From: JANQQC01 sp965262255
GTDB lineage: Bacteria > Pseudomonadota > Alphaproteobacteria > Caulobacterales > Hyphomonadaceae
DNA: 64,000 bases
Reading direction: 5' to 3'
Assembly (NCBI GenBank): GCA_965262255.1
Contig: OZ253505.1
Span: forward strand, 3,286,001-3,350,000
Below the pieces are notes generated by a model, which was not told where the DNA came from, made no database searches, and saw only the letters and a list, made by a program, of their open reading frames with translations. The translations under genes were made by a program, and so were the position numbers. Positions 32,975 to 41,937 of the stretch are shown here, piece by piece. How positions within the stretch are numbered: the first letter of the stretch is position 1; each line of letters begins with the position of its first letter.

Positions 32975-33622
32975 ATGGAAATAAAAGTTGACTTCAGTAA
33001 CAGATTTGGTTCGGCGAGAGATCAAGGCGAAAGAGAGACCTGTCTTGTGTTTGCAACTACAGCAGCGCATGAATTTCTCCAAAATTTAGGTCGATTCCTG
33101 TGCGTCGAATGGTTGTATTACCATGCATTAAGATTCTCCAGAGCAAGTCTTGGGGCAGGAACGACAATTCCTGATGTTTCAGCGGCAGTTCGTCATTATG
33201 GTCAACCGTTAGAGGAAGCATGGAACTATAAGCAAACCCCAGATTATAGTCGATATGTTCCTCCGCATAATCCACAGCCTTTATTTTACGCTAAAGGGGA
33301 GTTTGCAGAGTTTGGTGTGGATCAAACTCTAGATATTTTAGAGAGAGGTTACCCGATTGTCATCACATTGGCGATAGATCGAGCATTTAGGGGGCCTTCT
33401 ATCATTGAGAACTTGGCGATCGTGGAGTATGAGTCGGCTCAGATGACTCATATGCTACATGCAGTTTTGGTCGTCGGACACGGCGTATACGAGAATCGGA
33501 GATACTTAAAGGTGCGAAATTCTTGGGGAGAAAATTGGGGTATCAATGGTTATGCCTGGTTAAGCGAGGAGTTCCTGACAAGGAATGCTCAGGCTATGCT
33601 TTGGTTGCAGAAGGTTGACTGA
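32975..33622 (+). CDS. Papain-family (C1) cysteine protease, cytoplasmic
   Basis: A 215-residue protein with all four papain landmarks: the oxyanion Gln17 in RDQGERETC, the nucleophile Cys23, His162 in LHAVLVVGHG and Asn182 in YLKVRNSWGENWGINGYAWL. It begins directly with the mature catalytic domain, with no signal peptide and no inhibitory propeptide, so it should act inside the cell and needs control in another form. The gene follows the chagasin-like regulator by 10 bp, evidently in one operon. Bacterial C1 enzymes are usually secreted or carry propeptides, so this pairing suggests a cytoplasmic effector protease held in check by its neighbour. Its substrate is unknown. The family assignment is firm and the effector role is inference. 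Confidence 0.92.
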   Translation: MEIKVDFSNRFGSARDQGERETCLVFATTAAHEFLQNLGRFLCVEWLYYHALRFSRASLGAGTTIPDVSAAVRHYGQPLEEAWNYKQTPDYSRYVPPHNPQPLFYAKGEFAEFGVDQTLDILERGYPIVITLAIDRAFRGPSIIENLAIVEYESAQMTHMLHAVLVVGHGVYENRRYLKVRNSWGENWGINGYAWLSEEFLTRNAQAMLWLQKVD

Positions 33623-33701
33623 GTTTTTTTTAGTTACCGCGGCAATAGAATGACTAATATGGCAATAATATAGTTTGCTACCCGTACAAGCGAATATATG
33701 G

Positions 33702-33707
33702 TATAAT
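33702..33707 (+). promoter_or_regulatory. Extended -10 promoter of tnpB relic
   Basis: ATATGGTATAATACG contains TATAAT with an upstream TGG (extended -10), six bases before the ATG at 33714. The same ATATGGTATAAT string occurs at 55866-55877. Confidence 0.5.
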
Positions 33708-33713
33708 ACGAAC

Positions 33714-34979
33714 ATGTCAACGCCGACACACATAACTGTTATTCGAACGATAGAGCAACCCGCGCTCTGTACGAAGATTGCCCATAAAGCAATTAATGAG
33801 CGATTAGCCAAAGATCGCTGGCTATATAACCACTTCCTAGAACAGATCAATAAACACTACGACGACACGAAAGAGACGCTAAGTTTTTAAGATTGCGGTG
33901 GCCTTCTAAAAGAGTTACGTAGAACAGACGAAGGACTAGCAAGGTATAATGTGACTTCACAACGTTACGTATTGAAGCGATTATGCAATGCGTTCGTGAG
34001 ATTCTATAAGAAAGAAGGTGGGAAACCTAGGTTTAAAGGTTTAAATCGAAAGATTAGATCGTTAGAGACGGACAGTTTCAGGATACTGCCAAACAACAAG
34101 ATAAAGATAAAGGGATTGCCGGGTATCAAGGTTAGAAAAGTCCCTGAAGGCAAGATCAAGTTAGTTCGCATACTGAAGACGGCGTTACGTGTAACAGTCC
34201 AGTTTGTAGTAGAACAAGTTAAAGAGATCGTTCCGTCGAATACTCCAATAGTTGGTATAGATGTAGGCATTAACTCTCTGGCGGTATTATCTGACGGCAC
34301 GGAGTATGGTGGTCGCAATCGCGATCACTCAGAGATCAAGGCCTTGCAAAAAGACTTACACTTGCAACCGCGTAAAGGTAAAACAGGTAAACACAATAAA
34401 CCTAAGACGAAGGGGAGTAACGCACATCGAGCAGTCAGGTTTAAGTTAGCGAAGACACATGAGCGGGTGCGGATTAGAGAACGGAATGCGTTGCATAGGA
34501 TTTCACGTGAGATCGTCAACAAGCATCCGAATATGGCTATAGAAGATTTACAGATACCTAATATGGTAAAGAACAACAAGTTGTCGCGGCGTATATTAGA
34601 ACAAGGCTGGGGATATTTGAAGTCTATGCTTACCTACAAGTCGAGAGAGACTGGAGGTGAGGTTATTCAAGTGTCTGCGCGAAACACGAGTAAGGCGTGT
34701 TCTGGATGTGGTAGTGTGAAGGAGGAGCTATCACTTTCCGAACGCGTTTACACGTGTTCGGGGTGCGGTATTGCGATCAATCGTGATTTGAATGCCGCTA
34801 TCAACATTTCAAGACATGCGGAGTTGCGTCGGTCGGGTGGTGATCTAGTCAGCGAGTTCGGAAGTGTTGTATCCCGCAGGGGCAGTGACTTAGACGGAGC
34901 TTCAAGTTCTGTTTGGGGTAATGCCTTTAGAACCAATAAAGATATAATGGCTGGTAGCCATCTATATAATCGCCATTAA
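33714..34979 (+). pseudogene. tnpB: IS200/IS605-type tnpB with one nonsense codon
   Basis: An OrfB/TnpB RNA-guided nuclease gene that is open except for TAA at 33888-33890. The stop sits where the intact copy at 43368 has tyrosine (LSF-stop-DC versus ISFYDQ). The frame then runs on unchanged through the RuvC acids in VGIDVGINSL, MAIEDLQIPNM and INRDLNAAINI, and the zinc finger CSGCGSVKEE...CSGCG. No tnpA transposase is present, so it was a TnpB-only element. The single lesion suggests recent inactivation. Translation could restart at 33951, but that product lacks the N-terminal domain. It follows the protease gene by about 90 bp. Confidence 0.85.
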
Positions 34980-34985
34980 TATATT
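34855..34985 (+). ncRNA. Putative omega-RNA / right end of the tnpB element
   Basis: TnpB guide RNAs (omega-RNA) normally overlap the 3' end of tnpB and run to the element end. Here the segment includes the hairpin ATGGCTGGTAGCCAT (34947-34961). The whole block is conserved, without a tnpB frame, as a solo copy at 54019-54141. That conservation in non-coding form is the main support. The exact right boundary, and hence the guide, cannot be set by eye. Confidence 0.5.
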
Positions 34986-35317
34986 CAAGACCTGTGGGTA
35001 GATATATCGTTGTAGTTATCGTTGCATGACCATGAACGCAACTGTCAGTTATCGAAATTCGCTTCCCTTATGATCCTTATAAATTCATTCCTACCTTGTA
35101 TTCAGAGAAATCTCCGATTTATATAGTGTGGAATCTTCAAACAAACCCTCCAATGGTGACTGCTTGCCTGCGAACTCTATCGTCTCTATGACCCTCGAGA
35201 GGCCCTATTCCTTAACATCTAAGGATAAAACAATTATCGCTTGGTTCACTGTGTTATGAGGCTGTATGGCAGTGCAACGATCACTTTGGAGAATAAACGA
35301 TTAACAATTTTTCCGCC
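34986..35317. other. Intergenic region, nothing recognised
   Basis: About 330 bp between the convergent tnpB relic and the nrdJ-like gene. No gene, RNA or clear terminator was seen. Confidence 0.4.
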
Positions 35318-37621
35318 TTATGAATCTCCGCTAGCTTGAATCCCGTTAGTTTGACAACCACAAGTATCACAAATTGCTTCCAGCGAGTTTATTTCAAACA
35401 AAGTGAAACTCCCACATTGAGAACATGGATTTCCGAGATAATTTCTAGTTTGTTCTTTTTCATTTTCAGTTTCTTTCGTGTCAGTTAGGGGGCGACGCCT
35501 GTCGAGGATAATTATATTGTCCGGTAGTTGACCTCGTGAAAATCCAGTGGAAATTAGTTGATTAGCATTTTCTGAAGTTATTTCTTGAATCTCCGAACTA
35601 TCCGCTTTGCCACGCCCGAGTCCCCGGTGCGATATATGATCATGATTTTCAGCGAGGTCTTTTCGATTCAGGTAAGAGACTGCAAGTTCTCTAAATATGT
35701 AGTCAAGTATTGATGTTGCTTTTTGAATACGATCGTTTCCGGTGACTTCACCTGCAGGTTCAAATCTCGTGAAAACAAACGCATCGACAAACTCTTCTAA
35801 AGGTACTCCATACTGAAGGCCAAGCGAAACAGAAATTGCAAAATTGTTCATCAGAGATCTGAAAGCTGCTCCTTCCTTATGCATGTCGAGGAAAATTTCT
35901 CCTAATTTTCCGTCTTCAAACTCACCCGTATGAAGGTATATTTTGTGCCCACCGACGGAAGCTTTCTGAATATAACCTTTGCGCCGGTCAGGTAGTTTGG
36001 CTCTAACTGCTAGTCTTCGATCGATTTTACCTGAATCGAGAGATACGACCGTCTTCTCTTTGGCACTATCGAAAGTCTGGGAGGTTTGCAATTTCTTTAT
36101 TTTTTCAAGACGGGATCGTACATCCGTAACTTTGCTTTGATCAGATTCAACGATGATATCTATGCCAATATCATAATTTTCAATCTCCGTGATGGTAGCC
36201 GAATTCGGTATTTCAGACAATGAAACACACGGCGGGATTGAGGTAAATGGTAAGCAAAGTTTGGCAATTTCGATTTCGTCTTCCATCTTAGACTCTGACC
36301 AGAGTTTATGATTTGCGAGTAGGCTTCGAGCCGTTTGTTGCCTCCAATCGCTCAAATATCGTTCAGTTTTCTTAATAATTTCGAGCGGTACACTTTTGGC
36401 TAAGAGAATTCCATAGCCATTGGGGTCGAATTCTTTCGGGTCTAGTTGCAAGTCTTTGGTGATCAATTCATCACCGAGGGTTACTCGTGAGAATGCCGTC
36501 GATAAGGTCTTTCCGCGGTTGATCGCATCTTCAGCTTTTTGGATAATGGTATCGGAGAATCCATACCGTTGTAAATTGGCAGAACTTAGTTCCTCAAGCT
36601 CGGAGAGATTTACTGAAGCGTGTACTTTTTCTAAGAGTTTAGGTAGAGACTCGGGGGCTCTAAATGACATTCCTAATCTTGCACAATTTACAAGATTCTG
36701 TGCACCGTCTCGCGGAGGGACGATATCCAAAACAGGAGAGAGACCATAACTTTCCGATTCGAGTGTGTCATGTACGGTTTTTGCTAACGGTAGAATCGCA
36801 AGATGAACATGTTTGACTGAATCTTGCTTTTCGACTGAAAAGTCTAAAAGCTCCGGAAGGTTTGATTTTTTTGCTTTGCCTGTCAGAACTGCGTCGCATA
36901 AAGAAAACAACTCGACGATAATCTGTTGACCTGTTGTTGATCCGTATTCGTAACCGAGGCTCATCACGGATGCAGCAAGTCCAGTTACGAGAACAACACC
37001 GTTAACCCCGACCTGGTCAGCACAATCTGTAAGAACAGCAATACATCTCTTATAGTCAAATCCCTCGAGCTCAATAAATTTAGCCAGATCAACAACTACC
37101 GCGGACGAATCGGGTTTAAGGGGATTCAGTTTTTGAAACGAAATGCGACCACCGAATGATAGAGCGTTTGTCAGAGCAATTGTCCATTGTCCTTGAAGTG
37201 TTTTTTCGAATCGAATAGGTTCGGCGTGAGAAGCCGAACTGGCAACAATCTTCAGGGCATGCGCATATTGAGGTGGGCCGCCAGGCGTTAATAGTGCGTC
37301 TACAAGAACGTCTTGCGGAAGATTCTCCTTTCGCAGTATGGTTGCGAGTTCCTCATCATTGGGGACTACACCGAGCTGTTCTAAACTAGTGGCGAGCGAA
37401 AACAGGCCGGTACTCGTCGCTTGATTTGTTGTGGTCTTTGCACCGTAGGCACCTAAACACGCCAGTGGATCGGAAACTTGATTAACAAAAGGTAGGGATG
37501 TAACCTGCGACAATGGCGCCACGCCGTAGACAGCTTGTGATTTGACTGCCTCATCAAAAGAGTCGCTGGCCTCGAGGGAGTCGAGCAGGGATATTTGGGA
37601 TTGCTGTTTCATTACGGGCAT
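35318..37621 (-). CDS. NrdJ-like protein, probably catalytically dead (B12-dependent ribonucleotide reductase relative)
   Basis: A 767-residue protein. The C-terminal part is clearly that of alphaproteobacterial class II ribonucleotide reductase: RRLAVRAKLPDRRKGYIQKA, IYLHTGEFEDGKLGEIFLDM, AFRSLMNNFAISVSLGLQYG and FEPAGEVTGNDRIQKATS, ending in a Cys-rich CSQCG...CDTCG finger. The middle aligns more weakly (SSAVVVDLAKFIELEGFDYK versus the NLASLNL region; LTLGDELITKDL-like block versus WTLGEDF). The NPCSE active-site block and its cysteine are missing, and the usual N-terminal reductase half is absent (typical NrdJ is about 1,200 residues). I infer a diverged, non-catalytic paralogue, possibly regulatory. 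It is divergent from the core cluster. Confidence 0.7.
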   Translation of the reverse strand: MPVMKQQSQISLLDSLEASDSFDEAVKSQAVYGVAPLSQVTSLPFVNQVSDPLACLGAYGAKTTTNQATSTGLFSLATSLEQLGVVPNDEELATILRKENLPQDVLVDALLTPGGPPQYAHALKIVASSASHAEPIRFEKTLQGQWTIALTNALSFGGRISFQKLNPLKPDSSAVVVDLAKFIELEGFDYKRCIAVLTDCADQVGVNGVVLVTGLAASVMSLGYEYGSTTGQQIIVELFSLCDAVLTGKAKKSNLPELLDFSVEKQDSVKHVHLAILPLAKTVHDTLESESYGLSPVLDIVPPRDGAQNLVNCARLGMSFRAPESLPKLLEKVHASVNLSELEELSSANLQRYGFSDTIIQKAEDAINRGKTLSTAFSRVTLGDELITKDLQLDPKEFDPNGYGILLAKSVPLEIIKKTERYLSDWRQQTARSLLANHKLWSESKMEDEIEIAKLCLPFTSIPPCVSLSEIPNSATITEIENYDIGIDIIVESDQSKVTDVRSRLEKIKKLQTSQTFDSAKEKTVVSLDSGKIDRRLAVRAKLPDRRKGYIQKASVGGHKIYLHTGEFEDGKLGEIFLDMHKEGAAFRSLMNNFAISVSLGLQYGVPLEEFVDAFVFTRFEPAGEVTGNDRIQKATSILDYIFRELAVSYLNRKDLAENHDHISHRGLGRGKADSSEIQEITSENANQLISTGFSRGQLPDNIIILDRRRPLTDTKETENEKEQTRNYLGNPCSQCGSFTLFEINSLEAICDTCGCQTNGIQASGDS

Positions 37622-37806
37622 AGAGTGATCCGTGAGCTTCGTTTATCAAAATCTTCCCGATTCTACAAGGAAAATTTTTTTGATATTCAATTTCCAGCAT
37701 TCTACGTGGTATAGTGAATGAGTGACCAGCCTCTCAAAAATAGTACATGGCGGATTGCATGATCGTTACTGGTTTGAAACCAAACTGCATTTGAAAATTG
37801 AGATCA

Positions 37807-37815
37807 TGGTATTAT
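37807..37815 (+). promoter_or_regulatory. Extended -10 promoter of the NDUFA12-mlaD operon
   Basis: CATGGTATTATATAG contains TATTAT (37810-37815) preceded by TGG, about 40 bp before the ATG. A second extended -10 (GTGGTATAGT) lies at 37707-37715. The pattern ATGGTATAAT or ATGGTATTAT recurs in this window. Confidence 0.4.
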
Positions 37816-37853
37816 ATAGTCAATTTCGTTTGTATTTGGAAAACTCCTAGCTG

Positions 37854-38246
37854 ATGTTAGCAAGATTCTTCATTTGGTGGCGAGAAGCCACGGTAGGAAC
37901 GTTGTTTGACATAAAACGACGGTCTAAGCTAATCGGTTCCGATGAATATGGAAATATATATTACGAAGATAAAAAGCCGAGCGTAAGCGGTCGTCACAAA
38001 CGTTATGTTATCTATAAAGGACTTGCGGAACCCTCCAAAGTACCAGCAGATTGGCACGGATGGTTACATCACACTTTCGAGAATCCTCCTACTGTCGAGC
38101 CTTTGCGCCGACAAAACTGGGAAATTGATCATTGTCCCAATATGACAGGAACGCCTTACGCCGAAAAGCCAACCGGTAGTTTGTCTAAACGAGGAATTCG
38201 TCAAAAAGCAGATTCAGATTACGAGGCATGGGATCCTAATGCGTGA
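37854..38246 (+). CDS. NADH:ubiquinone oxidoreductase NDUFA12-type accessory subunit
   Basis: A 130-residue protein homologous to the 17.2-kDa complex I accessory subunit NDUFA12, which in bacteria is characteristic of Alphaproteobacteria. The family core is visible: GSDEYGNIYYEDK, RHKRYVIYKG, PSKVPADWHGWLHH and the WEIDHCPNMTGTPYAEKP tail. It is a peripheral matrix-side subunit that stabilises complex I. It is the first gene of a tight operon; its last codons overlap the start of mlaD. Confidence 0.93.
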   Translation: MLARFFIWWREATVGTLFDIKRRSKLIGSDEYGNIYYEDKKPSVSGRHKRYVIYKGLAEPSKVPADWHGWLHHTFENPPTVEPLRRQNWEIDHCPNMTGTPYAEKPTGSLSKRGIRQKADSDYEAWDPNA

Positions 38247-38703
38247 GGGAGCTTTTGAAACTGTCGTCGGTGCAGCTGTCGCTATTGTGACGGGGCTTTT
38301 CCTATGGTACATGTTAGCCGCAACTGACCAAGGAACGAGCAATGATCGTTATTTTTTGACAGCTCGTTTCAATAATATTGGCGGAATTAGTACTGGGAGC
38401 GATGTCCGGTTAGCCGGTGTAAAAGTCGGTGTTGTCCAGTCTATCGAAGCAGACTTTGACCGCGCAGAGGCTGTTGTTATGCTGTCTGTTGACAAGAATT
38501 TAACTTTAGCTGATGACGCGGATGCACGCGTAACGACAGATGGTTTGCTTGGGAATGCTTACATATCAATTGAACAGGGAGGGGGATTTGATGAGATAGC
38601 TAAAGACGGTAGTGGTGAGATCATCTATACTCGTGGTAGCGTAGATCTGTTAACTTTGGCTGCAGAGTTAATGTCCGGCTCAGACAGTTCTAACGAACAA
38701 TGA
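38239..38703 (+). CDS. mlaD: MlaD/MCE-domain lipid-transport protein
   Basis: A 154-residue protein with one N-terminal membrane helix (AAVAIVTGLFLWYMLAA) and one MCE domain (YFLTARFNNIGGISTGSDVR, then LAGVKVGVVQSIE; DGLLGNAYISIEQGG). It is the periplasmic substrate-binding part of the Mla system for phospholipid transport between the membranes. The start overlaps the NDUFA12 gene by 8 bp, and the stop overlaps the next start as ATGA. Confidence 0.92.
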   Translation: MREGAFETVVGAAVAIVTGLFLWYMLAATDQGTSNDRYFLTARFNNIGGISTGSDVRLAGVKVGVVQSIEADFDRAEAVVMLSVDKNLTLADDADARVTTDGLLGNAYISIEQGGGFDEIAKDGSGEIIYTRGSVDLLTLAAELMSGSDSSNEQ

Positions 38704-39152
38704 TTCGTATAATCACACATGTATTTTTTGTTTTTGCTTTGGGGCTTCATGCGGAGTCTGCGACATATTTTGAAGTCGACAGGGCGGTACTCAGAACTCT
38801 CGATAAGATAACTGGCAAGGCAACTGACATTGAGGTAAGTGTTGATGAAGTTGTGACCTTTGGGTCATTGGAACTTGTTCTCAAGACATGTCATCAGACA
38901 CCTCCTGAAGAGCCTCCAGAAAGTGTAGCTTTTTTGCAGATAAAGTCCGTAACTCAATCCACTGATGATTGGTTGTTTTCGGGGTGGATGTTTGCGTCTT
39001 CACCAGGATTGAACGCCTTAAACCATGCGATTTACGATATTTGGGTAATCGAATGTACTAATGATTTGGCAAAAACATTAGAAGACATGAAGGCGAAAAC
39101 GTTAGCCGAGCCGGTAGGTGAAGGGGGAGAAGCAATTGAGGACGAGGAATAA
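38700..39152 (+). CDS. DUF2155 protein
   Basis: A 150-residue protein with a signal peptide (hydrophobic residues 4-20, then a small-residue site). The DUF2155 core is present: RTLDKITGKATDIEVSVDEV, FGSLELVLKTCHQTPPEEPP, ESVAFLQI and LFSGWMFASSPGLNALNHAI, then YDIWVIECT. The family is a periplasmic protein of unknown function that sits in this operon in many Alphaproteobacteria. Its ATG overlaps the mlaD stop, indicating coupled translation. Confidence 0.9.
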   Translation: MIRIITHVFFVFALGLHAESATYFEVDRAVLRTLDKITGKATDIEVSVDEVVTFGSLELVLKTCHQTPPEEPPESVAFLQIKSVTQSTDDWLFSGWMFASSPGLNALNHAIYDIWVIECTNDLAKTLEDMKAKTLAEPVGEGGEAIEDEE

Positions 39153-39267
39153 CACTCGTTAGAGATTTCGAATATAGCTTAGGTGCTCCGGCCAGCAAAT
39201 AGGTGACGCAATACCTATTAGAAATCTGAGTTGAAGTTGTTTTTGTCTAAGGAGAAGGCAGAATTCT

Positions 39268-39277
39268 GGGGGGGGGG
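39268..39277 (+). repeat. Homopolymeric G tract (10 G)
   Basis: Ten G between two convergent genes (the DUF2155 gene and aat). No start codon is close, so a switching role is not obvious. Confidence 0.85.
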
Positions 39278-39382
39278 TGGTAGTTGACAAATAAATAGAT
39301 CAAATCAATACGAACTTAGGGTGTAAGTACCGTATCTGGTGTTTAAGATAAGACTTACATTCAGAAAACTTTCTGTTTCTGC

Positions 39383-40036
39383 TTAATATTTAGCCGACTC
39401 GATTATCTCGACCACTTCAGCACCTGAAATTGGTTTGTTCTCACCAAAATCTCTGTCGTGTTTTAGAAGCTCCGCAAGGATAACTTCAAACTGTTCGTTA
39501 GAAACATGCAACAATCCAAACTGTTCTAGGTGCGGACTAGAGAGTTGTGCATCTAAGATAAGGAATCCGGAACGAATTAATCGAGCTAACAAGTGCATAA
39601 ATGCAATCTTCGAAGTGTTGGGTCTTGAAGAGAACATGCTTTCGCCAAAAAACACCGAGCCTAAAGCAACTCCGTAGATACCTCCAACCAGATCATCGCC
39701 ATCCCAAACTTCCACACTATGAGCAAATCCATCGCGATGCAGATTACAGTAGAGGTTGATAATTGGTGAACTGATCCAAGTTTCTGGTCGCTGTTTAGTG
39801 ATCGTAGCACATTTCTCAATTACCGTGGGAAACGCTTCATTAACTGTAATCTCAAATTGATCTTGCCTGAGCTGTTGTTTCAGTCGCCGGGGAATATGAA
39901 TAGCGTCTAGTCTGAAAATACCGCGAATGTCAGGAATTACAAAGTAAATATCTAAGTCGAATCGACTGTCAGACATAGGAAACGCCCCTCGACAATAACT
40001 GTCGAGTAATTGTAAAGTTCCGAAACGTGCTGTCAT
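39383..40036 (-). CDS. aat: Leucyl/phenylalanyl-tRNA--protein transferase
   Basis: A 217-residue enzyme that adds Leu or Phe to proteins with N-terminal Lys or Arg, marking them for ClpAP. Family motifs are clear: YCRGAFPMSD, VIPDIRGIFRLDAIHIPRRL, TWISSPIINLY, LHRDGFAHSVEVWDGDDLVG, GIYGVALGSVFFGESMFS and SGFLILDAQLSSPHLEQFG. The length is normal. It is co-oriented with accC-accB-aroQ and follows accC by about 30 bp, the usual alphaproteobacterial order. Confidence 0.96.
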   Translation of the reverse strand: MTARFGTLQLLDSYCRGAFPMSDSRFDLDIYFVIPDIRGIFRLDAIHIPRRLKQQLRQDQFEITVNEAFPTVIEKCATITKQRPETWISSPIINLYCNLHRDGFAHSVEVWDGDDLVGGIYGVALGSVFFGESMFSSRPNTSKIAFMHLLARLIRSGFLILDAQLSSPHLEQFGLLHVSNEQFEVILAELLKHDRDFGENKPISGAEVVEIIESAKY

Positions 40037-40067
40037 TCTTCTCTAATAACAATGAGATGACGATAGA

Positions 40068-41414
40068 TTACAGATTCTGCGCTAGATAGGATTCGAGCCA
40101 GTGAATATCATACTGTCCATGATAGATGTCATTGTTGGCGGCTAAGCGCTTATGTAAATCTACAGTTGTATATATAGGTTCTATGACCATCTCGTCTAAG
40201 GCCCTCCTAAGTCTCATTATGCATTCTTTACGGGTCGGGCCGTGTACAACAAGTTTCCCGATCAATGAATCGTAATAGGGAGGAATATCATAACCCGCGT
40301 ATGCAGCACTATCTAGTCTAACACCTGGGCCTCCAGGAGCGTGAAACTCTTCAATCTTTCCTGCACAAGGTGTAAATGTTTCAGGGTGTTCCGCATTGAT
40401 TCGACATTCAATTGAATGCCCATTCAAACTTACTTGATCCTGGGTAAACGAAAGTTTGTTTCCTGATGCTACCGAAATTTGTTCCTTTACAAGGTCGATG
40501 CCAGTAATCATTTCTGTCACAGGGTGTTCAACTTGCAGGCGTGTGTTCATCTCTATGAAATAAAAATTCCCATCTTCATATAGAAATTCTATTGTTCCGG
40601 CTCCTAGGTATCCAAGTTGACCGATAGCCTTGGTTACTATATTTCCGATTTCTTCCCGTGCGGTCATGTCTATTGCCGGAGAAGGAGCTTCTTCGAGAAC
40701 TTTTTGATGCCTTCTCTGAATCGAACAATCACGCTCCCACAAATGACAGACATTGCCTTGAGAATCAGCGATAATCTGAATTTCAATATGCCGGGGTTTC
40801 GCCAAGTATTTTTCGAGGTAGACTGCGTTGTCACCGAAAGCAGCTCCCGCTTCGGTCTTAGCAGTATTTATTGCATTTACCAAATCATCTTCAGTCTGTG
40901 CGATTTTCATTCCGCGACCACCCCCGCCGGCAGCAGCCTTAACTAAGACAGGGTAACCGATATAGTTTGCCTCTTTTTTGGCACTTGGGATACTTGATAT
41001 TGCACCTCGGGAACCGGGGACAACCGGAATACCAATTCTTGTCATGGTTTGTTTTGCGACTATCTTGTCTCCCATCATGCGAATTTGTTCAGCGCTAGGC
41101 CCAATAAATGTCAATCCATGAGCGTTCACCATTTCCGCGAATTGAGCGTTCTCGGAAAGAAAACCGTATCCGGGATGAATTGCATCTGCATTCGTTATTT
41201 CTGCTGCAGAAATAATAGCTGACTTTTTTAGATAACTTTGCGAGGATTGTGGTCCACCGATGCAAACACTTTCATCGGCTAAACGGACTGTCATCGCGTC
41301 ACGATCGGCTTGCGAATGAACGGCCACAGTAGCCAGGCCCATTTCTTTGCAGGCGCGATGAATCCGCAGGGCGATTTCCCCGCGATTCGCTATCAAAACT
41401 TTTTCTATTGACAT
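40068..41414 (-). CDS. accC: Biotin carboxylase subunit of acetyl-CoA carboxylase
   Basis: A 448-residue enzyme that carboxylates the biotin of AccB using ATP and bicarbonate, the first step of fatty-acid synthesis. Landmarks are the start MSIEKVLIANRGEIALRIHR, the glycine-rich ATP loop AAGGGGRGMK, the metal-binding FIEMNTRLQVEHPVTEM and the C-terminal domain with DSLIGKLV. I chose ATG 41414; an in-frame TTG at 41456 would add 14 residues unlike the family. The gene follows accB by 34 bp. Confidence 0.97.
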   Translation of the reverse strand: MSIEKVLIANRGEIALRIHRACKEMGLATVAVHSQADRDAMTVRLADESVCIGGPQSSQSYLKKSAIISAAEITNADAIHPGYGFLSENAQFAEMVNAHGLTFIGPSAEQIRMMGDKIVAKQTMTRIGIPVVPGSRGAISSIPSAKKEANYIGYPVLVKAAAGGGGRGMKIAQTEDDLVNAINTAKTEAGAAFGDNAVYLEKYLAKPRHIEIQIIADSQGNVCHLWERDCSIQRRHQKVLEEAPSPAIDMTAREEIGNIVTKAIGQLGYLGAGTIEFLYEDGNFYFIEMNTRLQVEHPVTEMITGIDLVKEQISVASGNKLSFTQDQVSLNGHSIECRINAEHPETFTPCAGKIEEFHAPGGPGVRLDSAAYAGYDIPPYYDSLIGKLVVHGPTRKECIMRLRRALDEMVIEPIYTTVDLHKRLAANNDIYHGQYDIHWLESYLAQNL

Positions 41415-41448
41415 ATGAGTCGTCGAAATGGAACCGAAATAGTCAGAA

Positions 41449-41937
41449 TCACTCAATCAAAACCAGAGCTTCGCCAAACTCAACGGGTTGTTCGTCTTCA
41501 ACATAAATAGCTTTGACCGTGCCGGAAACTGAAGATTCTACCGGGTTGAAAGTCTTCATTGCTTCTATTAGCATCAACGTGTCGCCTTTAGAAATTTGCT
41601 TGCCAATTTCAATGTAAGCATCAGCCCCCGGTTCTGGTCGCAGATAAACTGTTCCGACCATCGGAGACGTTATCGCATTTGAAGGAATTTCGGCAGTTGA
41701 GATAGGAGTTATAGGTTCGGGCAATGGAGGAGACTGAGTCTGCGGCGCTACATTAGCAACTGGGGTTGGGCTAGGTGTAGGGATTACGACCTGTGGAGCG
41801 ACCTTAGATGCTGCACGACGCACACGAACTCTAAAATCTGCGTGTTCAACTTCGATTTCGCCGAGATCAGCTTCGCGAAGTATAACTGCCAGTTCTCTTA
41901 CGACACTGGCATCAAATTTGGTTTTCTTTTCACTCAT
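41449..41937 (-). CDS. accB: Biotin carboxyl carrier protein of acetyl-CoA carboxylase
   Basis: A 162-residue protein. It has an N-terminal helical region (VRELAVILREADLGEIEVEH), a Pro/Thr-rich flexible linker (residues about 50-85), and a C-terminal biotinyl domain with the biotin-accepting lysine in LIEAMKTFNPVES. EAMKT in place of EAMKM is common in Alphaproteobacteria. Its start overlaps the end of aroQ by 8 bp. Confidence 0.97.
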   Translation of the reverse strand: MSEKKTKFDASVVRELAVILREADLGEIEVEHADFRVRVRRAASKVAPQVVIPTPSPTPVANVAPQTQSPPLPEPITPISTAEIPSNAITSPMVGTVYLRPEPGADAYIEIGKQISKGDTLMLIEAMKTFNPVESSVSGTVKAIYVEDEQPVEFGEALVLIE

